DNA from: Enterococcus saigonensis
GTDB lineage: Bacteria; Bacillota; Bacilli; Lactobacillales; Enterococcaceae
Assembly: GCF_011397115.1 (NCBI RefSeq)
Contig: NZ_AP022822.1
Coordinates: forward strand, 1,849,001 to 1,913,000
Length of the DNA stretch: 64,000 bases
Direction: 5' to 3'
Each line of letters begins with the position of its first letter. Positions within the stretch are counted from its first letter, which is position 1. Positions 24,472-32,325 of the stretch are shown here, piece by piece. A program made the translations under genes and the position numbers. Below the pieces are notes generated by a model. The model was given only the letters and a program-made list of their open reading frames with translations, was not told the DNA's origin and did no database searches.

Positions 24472-25455
24472 ATGGCTAGTATTGAAGATGTTGCAAAAAA
24501 AGCTAAAGTATCCGTCACTACGGTTTCACGAGCTTTAAACGATCATCCTTATGTTTCGGATAAAACGAAGAAAAAAATTTTTAAAGCAATGGAAGAATTA
24601 AATTATTTTCCTAATAGCGTAGCACAACAGTTACGGGGAAAACGGACAAACATGATTGGTGTAATTATCGCCTACATTACAAATCCTTTTTTTGCCAACT
24701 TAATTAACGCAATTGAAAAAACAGCAATTGCAAAGGGTTATCACTTAGTAGTAATGCAAACACAAGGTAAACCGGAATTAGAAAAATTTTATTTGGAAAT
24801 GATTCAAAAAAAACAACTTGATGGAATTATTATGACTAACTTAGAGGTAGCCACTGACACAATTTTACAGCTCATTGCAGAAAATAAAATTGTTTTATGT
24901 AACCGCTATATTGGAATAAAAGAACTGGATGTCATTCAAATTGATGAACGAAAAGCAAGTTATGCGGGTACAAAACTCTTACTAGAAAAGGGACATAAAA
25001 AAATTGCGTTTTGTACCGGGAATATCATGAATCCACAAGACTTACGTTATAAAGGCTATCAAGATGCTTTGAATGAATTTGGTGTTGAAATTGATGAAGA
25101 TTTATTTTATCCACATCTGATGGGAATTCAAGGTGGACGCATTTTTGTTCAAAAAATTTTAAGCCAAGATGTTCCTCCTACAGCTGTTTTTACAAACGGA
25201 GATGAAGTAGCTGCAGGTATTATTAGTGAAGCACGGAAACATAACCTATTAATCCCAACTGACTTAGCTGTCTTAGGTTTTGATGATCAGCCAATTGCCT
25301 CGTTGACTAATCCGGAAATCACAACTATTCATCAACCAATTGAAGAAATGGGGCGATTAGCTGCAGAAAGCTTAATTGCTAAAATTGAAGGGCACGAATC
25401 TCCTACGAGAGCTGCTAAACTTGATACATTCATCAAGGTGCGTGAATCTGTTTAG
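24472..25455 (+). CDS. LacI-family repressor of the msm-like operon
   Basis: 327 residues from the ATG at 24472 (AGGAG 7 nt upstream). The longer in-frame start at 24424 is rejected because the helix-turn-helix begins right at this ATG: ASIEDVAKKAKVSVTTVSRALND. The effector domain (about 60-325) is a periplasmic-binding-like fold with GVIIAYITNPFFANLI and VLGFDDQPIASLTNPEITTIHQP. It is divergent from the alpha-glucoside operon, whose promoter carries two matching operators. The inducer is probably a product or substrate of the two glucosidases. Confidence 0.88.
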   Translation: MASIEDVAKKAKVSVTTVSRALNDHPYVSDKTKKKIFKAMEELNYFPNSVAQQLRGKRTNMIGVIIAYITNPFFANLINAIEKTAIAKGYHLVVMQTQGKPELEKFYLEMIQKKQLDGIIMTNLEVATDTILQLIAENKIVLCNRYIGIKELDVIQIDERKASYAGTKLLLEKGHKKIAFCTGNIMNPQDLRYKGYQDALNEFGVEIDEDLFYPHLMGIQGGRIFVQKILSQDVPPTAVFTNGDEVAAGIISEARKHNLLIPTDLAVLGFDDQPIASLTNPEITTIHQPIEEMGRLAAESLIAKIEGHESPTRAAKLDTFIKVRESV

Positions 25456-25539
25456 ACGTGAAAGTTAATCTATTTTATAACTAAATCACCCACATATTAA
25501 AAAAATCACATCATTTACAATTTTCCCTTCAACAATAAA

Positions 25540-25583
25540 AGAGGAAGACAAGAATTTTTTTCAAAAAAACCTTGTCTTCCTCT
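25540..25583. terminator. Bidirectional terminator between lacI and the pgaC-like gene
   Basis: 13 bp arms AGAGGAAGACAAG and CTTGTCTTCCTCT, with an inner T7/A7 pairing. It lies between convergent genes. Confidence 0.75.
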
Positions 25584-25690
25584 GAAAAATATTATATACG
25601 CACGAAATTTTTACTTTTGCTCTAAGATTAAATTGCAAACTATTTTTATGATGAAAAAAATGATTATTTAAATTTTCACTGCGAATCTCC

Positions 25691-26992
25691 TCACCCTTTT
25701 TTCCTTTCTGGACTCACCCAAGTACCACTTCCGTATCCTAAAATTGTCTTAATTGCAGGAATGAACGTCGTCAAAATAGTTAAAGCGTTCATCATCCAAT
25801 AAAACAGCATATAAAAAGGGGCAAACAGTAGATACTTCAACTTTTTACCATTGTCATCCATAACTAATGCTGCTCCTAATTGCATAAGACCAGCGAGCAT
25901 CTGAAAACTGACAAAAATGAAGGCCATTGCAAACATATGAAATACTCGTTCATAATTTTGAGTGCTCAAAAATTGAAATAATGTAATGAAAAATAAAACT
26001 GTAGAGCACCAAAAAAACAACGACCAGATAATGCTTAGTGTTTGATCAATATACATCATTAACTGCGAAAAGTATTTAATCGGATGTGCTACGATTTTAG
26101 GAAAATTGGTTAACCAGACTTCTGTTCCACCTTTGGCCCAACGTTTTCGTTGGCGATACAACATTTTTAGAGTGTCTGGAACCATCATATAAAACATAAT
26201 ATTAGGGGCAAAGACTGGGACCCAGCCTAATAATTGCTCATCCCAGGCAACACTAATATCTTCTGTAGCGCGATCTTGTCGAAATAATCCCGCATCAATT
26301 AAGGCTGTCCTGCGGTACATGGTATTGGCTCCGCTAAACGCGTACATTGTATTTAGCGTTCCAGCTTGGCTGCGCTTAATAACACCTACGATACTTGAAA
26401 ATTCTACAGTTTGTGCTTTTTCAATAATTTTAGAACGATTTAAAACATCCATATTACCTGTTACCGCACCGATATTAGCGCTACCAGAATCAATAAAATA
26501 ATTTATATATTTCACTAAGGCATCTGCTTCTGGAATTGTATCGGCATCATTACTTAAAATATACTCACCCCGCGCAAAGCCAATTCCGACATTAAAAGCA
26601 TGAGCCTTACCTTTATTTTTTTCGATTCTTACAACACGCAACTTTTCTTCTTTTTGGGCTATTTCTGCCAGAATTTTAGGTGTATTATCTGTGGAACCAT
26701 CATCCGTTACCAATACTTCATAATTTACATAATGAAGATTGTGAAGTAAATAAGTCAGGGTCTGTTCTATCACTACTTCTTCATTGTGCGCCGGTATCAT
26801 AATGGTTATAAAAGGTTCATCTTCTTTAGCAATAGCACGAAAAGTTGTTTTTTTGTAACGAAATAAAAAGCGATAACAAACAACGCCTATGAACCAAACA
26901 AAAGCACCTAAAATCGGATAAGTAAACAAAATAAATAAAATAATATTAAAAAAAAGATCTAGTACCGCATTACCGGTAATTTGAATATTCAT
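25691..26992 (-). CDS. pgaC: Processive family 2 glycosyltransferase, PgaC/IcaA-like
   Basis: 433 residues. One or two N-terminal helices are followed by a cytoplasmic GT-A domain (about 50-290) and three or four C-terminal helices. Catalytic motifs in order: IPAHNEE near 70, VTDDGSTDN near 100, DxD as SNDADTIPE near 150, base TED in RATEDISVAWD near 245, and the processive RQRKRW motif near 285. This set is typical of membrane synthases that extend and export beta-linked polysaccharides, here closest in style to poly-N-acetylglucosamine synthases. It overlaps the stop of a PgaD-like gene by 4 nt. No deacetylase (IcaB/PgaB) or IcaC gene is adjacent, so the polymer is uncertain. Confidence 0.82.
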   Translation of the reverse strand: MNIQITGNAVLDLFFNIILFILFTYPILGAFVWFIGVVCYRFLFRYKKTTFRAIAKEDEPFITIMIPAHNEEVVIEQTLTYLLHNLHYVNYEVLVTDDGSTDNTPKILAEIAQKEEKLRVVRIEKNKGKAHAFNVGIGFARGEYILSNDADTIPEADALVKYINYFIDSGSANIGAVTGNMDVLNRSKIIEKAQTVEFSSIVGVIKRSQAGTLNTMYAFSGANTMYRRTALIDAGLFRQDRATEDISVAWDEQLLGWVPVFAPNIMFYMMVPDTLKMLYRQRKRWAKGGTEVWLTNFPKIVAHPIKYFSQLMMYIDQTLSIIWSLFFWCSTVLFFITLFQFLSTQNYERVFHMFAMAFIFVSFQMLAGLMQLGAALVMDDNGKKLKYLLFAPFYMLFYWMMNALTILTTFIPAIKTILGYGSGTWVSPERKKG

Positions 26993-27522
26993 TTTCTCCC
27001 CCCCTCATCATAAATTTTTTCAATTTGATTGGCAGATAGATTTTTTTCTTCCGGTACAACATAGTTTTTAACAGTAGTACGAAATTCCTCTGGACCAAAC
27101 TGCTTATTAAAAAATTGCGTTAATGCATATCTTTTTTTTAGCATTTTGTCAAAATCATAAGTAATATTTTTGCGATAGTCATGCTTAATGCGATAATTGC
27201 TGCGTAGCGTCATAAAGACAGAAAATATAATTGCTCCTAGGAAAAATATACCAAATATCTGAAGTAAGAAATAAAACGATTCTTTGCCTTCTTGATATGT
27301 CCAAATCGGAGTAATCTTTTTGAAACGGCGAAGCAAAGTCGAGGTAAGTGTCCAATAGATGGGAATAAAAACAGCACACCACCCTAAAATCGTTAATACA
27401 ATTGTTCTTATCTTTAAAAGCCAGTGCCCTTGTTCAAAAAAATAATCTTCATAAACAATTTCTTGTTGTTCTACTTTTGACGCAACTTTGTTTGTCTTTT
27501 TTTCATTTTGGCTACCCATCAT
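26989..27522 (-). CDS. pgaD: PgaD-like small membrane protein, partner of the PgaC-like synthase
   Basis: 177 residues with a charged N-terminus (about 1-35), two membrane segments (about 37-60 and 85-107), and a basic or mixed cytoplasmic tail ending in EKIYDEGGRK. The topology and genetic linkage match PgaD, the accessory subunit required by PgaC in poly-GlcNAc synthesis. The similarity is structural rather than strong in sequence, so the name is provisional. AGGAGG precedes two adjacent ATGs (27522 and 27519). A G7 run at the 3' end serves as part of the ribosome binding site for the synthase gene. Confidence 0.6.
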   Translation of the reverse strand: MMGSQNEKKTNKVASKVEQQEIVYEDYFFEQGHWLLKIRTIVLTILGWCAVFIPIYWTLTSTLLRRFKKITPIWTYQEGKESFYFLLQIFGIFFLGAIIFSVFMTLRSNYRIKHDYRKNITYDFDKMLKKRYALTQFFNKQFGPEEFRTTVKNYVVPEEKNLSANQIEKIYDEGGRK

Positions 27523-27642
27523 CGTTCCTCCTTTTCTTTTATTATTCTTTAAACAGGCATTTTTTACAATTAAAATGATAATTATTGACGAAATTAATCA
27601 ATTAGCCTTTTTATTCCATCAATTTGTTACCCTTTTGAATAA

Positions 27643-27675
27643 AAAAAAGCCTGCATAAAATGCAGACTTTTTTTA
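27643..27675. terminator. Terminator after rpoE
   Basis: Stem AAAAAAAGCCTGCA/TGCAGACTTTTTTT with a 5 nt loop and T/A runs on both sides. It lies 10 nt after the rpoE stop on the minus strand. Confidence 0.85.
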
Positions 27676-27684
27676 TTATATTTT

Positions 27685-28293
27685 TTATTCCTCTTCTTCG
27701 TCATCAAAGTCATCTAAATCATCATCATCATCGATAATGGTTAAATCTTCTTCAATGTTTCCTGGTACTTCTTCTTCATCGTCAGAATTATCATCGGCGC
27801 CAATTTCTTGTAAGTCGCTGTTGTATGCAGAGATTTCTTCGTCATCATCATCATCATCGTCATCATACAATTCTTTGTCGTCTTCATCTTCTGGATCGGC
27901 ATCTTCTGGATCATCGTCATTGTAATCGATGGCATCCTCATCATCGTTAATAAAGGCGTTAACCTTTTTACGTTTGCGTTTACGTGGTGTGTCTTCTTCA
28001 TCTTCATCAAGACCATGAGACAATTCTTCATCAATTGAGTCGATGGCGTACCATGAACGCAAACCCCAGCGATTTTCACCTAATGAGATAAAGCTGCCGT
28101 CAATGTTTAAGTCGGTATAAAATTGTGCCAATAAATCACGAATCTCGCTATCTGATTTCCCCAAATACGTTTGGATTTGGTTTACTAAATCCGAAAACTC
28201 CATTACGTCGCCACGTTGCTCTAAAATTGCATGAGCAACTTCGATCATGGACAACTCGTTTTTGTTTGCCCCTTCAAATACTGTAATTTCCAA
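27685..28293 (-). CDS. rpoE: RNA polymerase delta subunit
   Basis: 202 residues. The N-terminal folded domain (about 1-90, HARE-HTH type) includes MIEVAHAILEQRGDVMEF and QFYTDLNIDGSFISLGENRWGLRSWY, the family core. From about residue 95 the chain is a disordered Asp/Glu tail with one basic patch (RKRKRKK). Delta stimulates RNA polymerase recycling and lowers nonspecific nucleic-acid binding. The start is TTG at 28293, with AAAGGA about 11 nt upstream; the protein begins EITVFEGANK, as in enterococcal delta. It has its own promoter (28326-28354). The Asp/Glu codon repeats create long false frames on both strands. Confidence 0.95.
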   Translation of the reverse strand: MEITVFEGANKNELSMIEVAHAILEQRGDVMEFSDLVNQIQTYLGKSDSEIRDLLAQFYTDLNIDGSFISLGENRWGLRSWYAIDSIDEELSHGLDEDEEDTPRKRKRKKVNAFINDDEDAIDYNDDDPEDADPEDEDDKELYDDDDDDDDEEISAYNSDLQEIGADDNSDDEEEVPGNIEEDLTIIDDDDDLDDFDDEEEE

Positions 28294-28325
28294 AATAGGA
28301 CACGTCCTTTCGCAGTCTACGCTTT

Positions 28326-28354
28326 ATCATACAAAAATGTACTGAAAAAATCAA
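28326..28354 (-). promoter_or_regulatory. Promoter of rpoE
   Basis: TTGATT, 17 nt spacer, TATGAT on the minus strand, about 30 nt upstream of the TTG start. Confidence 0.6.
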
Positions 28355-28368
28355 TTTATTTCGTAAAA

Positions 28369-28803
28369 TTAAGCTGTGAAATCCAAGCTAATTTGATATT
28401 CTCCTACTCGTTTGTCAGCCATATACAAATCATAGTCAATAAAAATTGTACCAGACATCGGGCGATCTTTTAAACTAACATGAAGATTTCTAGTAAATGT
28501 ACCAAAATACATCATCCCATAAGGAGTCGTATAGCTCGTTTCTAATTTTTTCTTATAATCAAATTTCAAGCGCAAACGCATTTCCCCCGAGCGCGTTAGC
28601 TGCACCGTGCCATCTGGCATAATCTTAATAATGACAGGAATTTTTTCGCCATTTTCTTGCACTTCTTGATAACGAATGTACAATTTATCACCAATGGTTA
28701 CTAATTGTCCAGGTAAATCAAAAGTAAAGTCTTGCACTTCATTGTGTTGTTTAACTTGGGTTTTCAAATGAATTGAAACCGGCACACCATTTTTTAAATC
28801 CAT
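28369..28803 (-). CDS. ywiB: DUF1934 protein, YwiB-like calycin beta-barrel
   Basis: 144 residues predicted as almost entirely beta strands, matching the DUF1934/YwiB family whose members form a calycin-like barrel. Recognisable are the amphipathic N-terminal strand (VPVSIHLKTQVKQ), the central LTRSGEMRLRLKFD and the C-terminal IDYDLYMADKRVGEYQISL. No signal peptide is present. The ATG has GTGGAGGA 9 nt upstream. The gene lies upstream of rpoE, as in many Bacillota. Its molecular function is not known. Confidence 0.85.
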   Translation of the reverse strand: MDLKNGVPVSIHLKTQVKQHNEVQDFTFDLPGQLVTIGDKLYIRYQEVQENGEKIPVIIKIMPDGTVQLTRSGEMRLRLKFDYKKKLETSYTTPYGMMYFGTFTRNLHVSLKDRPMSGTIFIDYDLYMADKRVGEYQISLDFTA

Positions 28804-28936
28804 TTTTTTGTATCCTCCACTTCACACTATCATCCTAAAAAGCGTTGCCTTATTTTCGCGGACTACTCTTCTTTAGTTTCATTCTTCACAGTTTTGCCCC
28901 TTTTGTCAAACATTGCGTCTATTTCAAGGCCTTCTG

Positions 28937-28966
28937 TTATTTTTCCATAGCTTTTTCGTATATAAT
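28937..28966 (+). promoter_or_regulatory. Probable promoter of lipL
   Basis: TTATTT, 18 nt spacer, TATAAT (28961-28966), about 100 nt upstream of the lipL start. The -35 element is weak. Confidence 0.4.
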
Positions 28967-29072
28967 GAAAGAAAAGTGATGATCAAGGCTTGACAAAAAA
29001 CATAATGCTAAAATGATTGTCATTGTTAAAAATACTTTTCAAGCAATAAACCTTTAATTTAGGAGTTAACCT

Positions 29073-29879
29073 ATGAATATAAGTTTAGATCAAACAATTT
29101 ATCCCAACCAACAAGCTCTTTTGCCCTTTGCCTTAACCGATGTCTTAATCGAATATGTCAGCGAGAATAAGCAACCTTTATTACATTTTTGGCAATTGGA
29201 GAATACGATGATTTTAGGGATGAAAGATACGCGAATTCCTCATTTAAAAGCTGGTGTTCAAACCTTGCAACAGGCAGGTTACCCGCCTGTAATCCGCAGT
29301 GCTGGTGGATTAGGCGTTATTAGCGATCCCGCTATTTTGAATATTTCCTTAATTGTTCCTCGTAAAGATCAGACTACAGATACAGCTTATGAGAAGATGT
29401 ACCAACTAACACAACTAGCTTTTCCCGAGCTTTCCATTACAACTGGTGAAGTTTTTGATTCCTATTGTCCAGGAACTTACGATTTAAGCTGTGGCGGAAA
29501 AAAGATCGCCGGTATTGCCCAGCGAAAAATCAAAGATGGTATTGCTATTATGATGTATCTCAGTGTCGCAGGTCCTCAAAAAGAACGTGGACAAATTGTA
29601 AAAGATTTTTATTCCACTAGTTTAAGGCAAAAATTTGGACAAAATGGGTATCCACCAGTAAATCCTGCTAGTATGACAACTGTATCTACAGTATTAAAAG
29701 AAAAATTAAGTATTGCGCAAACAAAATCCCGCTTTTTAACAGCCTTTTCACAATTTACAAAAAAAAATATTGTGCAAACTGATAGCCACCAGTGGTTATC
29801 CAGAGAAAATAAAAGCGCCGCTTATAAAGACAAATTAAGCCGAATGATTACCCGTAATGAGATTCTCGACAATTTATAA
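29073..29879 (+). CDS. lipL: Octanoyl-[GcvH]:protein N-octanoyltransferase (LipL-like)
   Basis: 268 residues, biotin/lipoate ligase (BPL_LplA_LipB) fold. LipL moves octanoyl groups from the glycine cleavage H protein to E2 subunits during lipoate synthesis through a Cys thioester. Here the Cys is in FDSYCPGTYDLSCGGKKIAG (about 129-148), in the position of the catalytic Cys of Bacillus LipL (YwfL). IRSAGGLGVISDPAILNISL near 75-95 corresponds to the RRxxGGG region with the basic arginine kept. An organism lacking the ATP-binding lipoate ligase site would fit this class, but substrate preference is inferred. It lies 70 nt upstream of ywfO, as the two genes are also neighbours in Bacillus. Confidence 0.82.
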   Translation: MNISLDQTIYPNQQALLPFALTDVLIEYVSENKQPLLHFWQLENTMILGMKDTRIPHLKAGVQTLQQAGYPPVIRSAGGLGVISDPAILNISLIVPRKDQTTDTAYEKMYQLTQLAFPELSITTGEVFDSYCPGTYDLSCGGKKIAGIAQRKIKDGIAIMMYLSVAGPQKERGQIVKDFYSTSLRQKFGQNGYPPVNPASMTTVSTVLKEKLSIAQTKSRFLTAFSQFTKKNIVQTDSHQWLSRENKSAAYKDKLSRMITRNEILDNL

Positions 29880-29949
29880 ATTTATCTTGTATGAAGTATG
29901 AAAAAATGAACTCATACATTCTTATCAAATCAAAAAAAGGAGTAAAACG

Positions 29950-31308
29950 ATGATGACTTTATATAAAGATCAAAAATTACCAATTGAAAAAGTATTTCGT
30001 GATCCCGTTCATAATTATATTCATGTCCAACATCAAGTAGTTTTGGACTTAATCAACTCAAAAGAAGTGCAACGTCTAAGACGCGTTAAGCAGCTAGGAA
30101 CTTCCTCTTTCACCTTTCATGGAGCGGAACATAGCCGTTTTTCACATTCTCTTGGTGTTTATGAAATTACCCGTCGTATTTGTGATATTTTTGAACGAAA
30201 TTTTCCGGTTGCTAAAATTGGTGCTGGAGGTTGGGATGACAATGAACGCTTGGTAGCGTTATGTGCGGCACTGCTTCATGATGTGGGTCATGGTCCTTTT
30301 TCTCATACTTTTGAACATATTTTCCACACTGATCACGAAAAAATCACTGTCGAAATTATTACTTCACCAGAAACTGAGGTCTATCAAATTTTAAATAAAG
30401 TTGCACCTGGTTTCCCAGAAAAAGTTGCAAGCGTCATCACTCATGACTATCCAAATCCGCAGGTCGTACAAATGATATCCAGCCAAATTGATGCTGATCG
30501 AATGGATTATTTATTACGCGATGCCTATTTTACTGGAACAGAATACGGTACTTTTGATTTAACACGTATCTTACGAGTTATTCGTCCGTATGAAGGCGGT
30601 ATTGCTTTTGCCATGAATGGAATGCATGCGGTGGAAGATTATATTGTCAGTCGTTATCAGATGTATGTCCAAGTCTATTTCCATCAAGTTTCCCGTAGTA
30701 TGGAAGTCTTGTTAGAACATTTATTAAACCGCGCCCATGAACTATACAACGAAAATTCTGATGTGTTTGAACAACACTCGCAATTATTGATTCCCTTTTT
30801 AAAAGAAGAATTTACTTTATCAGATTACTTAAAATTAGATGATGGTGTTTTGATTACTTACTTTATCCAGTGGGTGGACGAAGATGACGCTATTTTAAGT
30901 GACTTAGCCAATCGTTGGTTATCTAGAAAACCACTAAAATCAGCTAAATTCAAAGAAAACCAACAACACTTAATCGAAGTATTATGCAAATTAGTAGAAG
31001 AAGTTGGCTACAATCCAAAATACTACACCGCTATTAATTCTAGCTATGATTTGCCGTATGATTTTTACCGTCCGAAATCTGGCGTTCATCGCACGCAAAT
31101 TGAGTTACAACAAAAGGATGGTACTTTGGTAGAACTTTCAAAAGTAAGTCAGTTAGTCGCCGCATTGGCAGGACAAAAGACAGGCGATCATCGTTACTAT
31201 TTTCCAAAAGAGATGGTAGATCGTTCCTTACAAGATAATTATGATCTTTTTAGTGATACTTATGCCGAATTTGCCCGCCACATAAAAAATGGCGAATTAG
31301 TCGAATAG
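29950..31308 (+). CDS. HD-domain deoxynucleoside triphosphatase (YwfO / E. faecalis EF1143-like)
   Basis: 452 residues. HD superfamily motifs: FHGAEHSRFSHSLGVY (about 50-65) provides the first metal His, LCAALLHDVGHGPFSHTFEH (about 101-120) the HD pair, and QIDADRMDYLLRDAYFTG (about 180-197) the distal Asp. I recognise strong overall similarity to the E. faecalis tetrameric dNTPase described as EF1143, which degrades dNTPs and is allosterically controlled by them. AAAAAGGAG precedes two adjacent ATGs. It is followed by an intrinsic terminator. Confidence 0.92.
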   Translation: MMTLYKDQKLPIEKVFRDPVHNYIHVQHQVVLDLINSKEVQRLRRVKQLGTSSFTFHGAEHSRFSHSLGVYEITRRICDIFERNFPVAKIGAGGWDDNERLVALCAALLHDVGHGPFSHTFEHIFHTDHEKITVEIITSPETEVYQILNKVAPGFPEKVASVITHDYPNPQVVQMISSQIDADRMDYLLRDAYFTGTEYGTFDLTRILRVIRPYEGGIAFAMNGMHAVEDYIVSRYQMYVQVYFHQVSRSMEVLLEHLLNRAHELYNENSDVFEQHSQLLIPFLKEEFTLSDYLKLDDGVLITYFIQWVDEDDAILSDLANRWLSRKPLKSAKFKENQQHLIEVLCKLVEEVGYNPKYYTAINSSYDLPYDFYRPKSGVHRTQIELQQKDGTLVELSKVSQLVAALAGQKTGDHRYYFPKEMVDRSLQDNYDLFSDTYAEFARHIKNGELVE

Positions 31309-31317
31309 CTACATCCA

Positions 31318-31365
31318 AAGCCTACTCCTTTTGCTCTTGTGTACTAGCAAAAGGAGTAGGCTTTT
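31318..31365 (+). terminator. Terminator after the HD dNTPase gene
   Basis: 18-19 bp near-perfect stem (AAGCCTACTCCTTTTGCT with its complement) and a 10 nt loop ending in T4, directly after the gene. Confidence 0.85.
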
Positions 31366-31453
31366 AGTAAAATAGAAAGCGTCTCGTGCTTTTTATTTTT
31401 TTCATTTTATGTAGCCAAATAAAAGACAACCATTCATTTAGGAGGATTTTTTT

Positions 31454-32266
31454 ATGAGTATTAAATTAGTTGCCATTGATATTGACGGCACTTTATTGAA
31501 CAGTGCTGGCGAATTAACAAAAGGAGTTAAAGATGCTTTACAAACGGCTAAAAAAAAGGGAGTCCGAATTGTTTTATGTACTGGGCGCCCTCTACCAGGT
31601 GTAAAAGAATATTTGAATACATTAGATTTACTGAGTGCTGACGATTATGTCATAACATACAATGGTTCATTGGTACAAAATGTTGCCACTCAACATACCG
31701 TTTTTTCTGCTAGTCTAACAAAAAACGATTATTTGAATGTAAATTATATGGCACAAAAATTAGGGGTGCACTTCCACGTTTCAGGTGTCGATGCAATTTT
31801 TACAGCTAATCGGGATATTAGCCCTTACACAGTTCACGAATCAACTTTGGTCCATATGCCCATTAAATACCGTACTTCCGATGAAATGGTGAAAAATGCG
31901 TATGACATGATTAAAATGATGATGATTGACGAACCTGACATTTTAGACCATGCCATTACGCAACTTCCTCTTGATTTTAAAGAACAATACAATATTGTAA
32001 AAAGCGCACCTTTTTACTTGGAAATCTTACACAAAGGTGCAAATAAAGGGATTGCACTCGCGAAATTAGCTGAACACTTAAACATTGCCCAAGCAGAAGT
32101 CATGGCTATTGGTGATAACGAAAATGATATGGCGATGTTGGAATATGCAGGAGTTGGTGTCGCTATGCAAAATGCCGTTGCCAAAACAAAAGCTATTGCC
32201 AATTACATCACCGCATCTTCAAACGACGAAGACGGCGTAAAAGAAGCAATTGAAAAATTCTGCTAA
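31454..32266 (+). CDS. Cof-type HAD-IIB hydrolase, probable sugar phosphatase (YidA-like)
   Basis: 270 residues. HAD motif I DIDGTLLNSAG near 8-18 carries both catalytic Asp residues. Motif II is TGRP near 44, motif III Lys in KGANKGIALAKL near 195, and motif IV GDNENDMAMLEYAG near 217. The C2-type cap (about 85-185) marks the Cof/IIB subclass. These cytoplasmic phosphatases act on sugar phosphates and related metabolites with low specificity, so the natural substrate cannot be assigned. AGGAGG lies 8 nt before the ATG. It is monocistronic, with its own terminator. Confidence 0.88.
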   Translation: MSIKLVAIDIDGTLLNSAGELTKGVKDALQTAKKKGVRIVLCTGRPLPGVKEYLNTLDLLSADDYVITYNGSLVQNVATQHTVFSASLTKNDYLNVNYMAQKLGVHFHVSGVDAIFTANRDISPYTVHESTLVHMPIKYRTSDEMVKNAYDMIKMMMIDEPDILDHAITQLPLDFKEQYNIVKSAPFYLEILHKGANKGIALAKLAEHLNIAQAEVMAIGDNENDMAMLEYAGVGVAMQNAVAKTKAIANYITASSNDEDGVKEAIEKFC

Positions 32267-32277
32267 CTAAAAAATAA

Positions 32278-32323
32278 AAAGCAACGTCAAGCAAGTTAGT
32301 AACTTATTTGACGTTGCATTTTT
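32278..32323. terminator. Bidirectional terminator
   Basis: 10 bp arms GCAACGTCAA/TTGACGTTGC with A-rich left and T-rich right flanks, between the convergent HAD and ABC exporter genes. Confidence 0.8.
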
Positions 32324-32325
32324 AA

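Noticed and set aside
27737..28079. Serine-rich and Met/Thr-rich frames within rpoE
   Set aside because: They arise from the Asp/Glu codon repeats of the delta subunit tail read in other frames; for the same reason the GAT/GAA repeats are not treated as a DNA repeat element.
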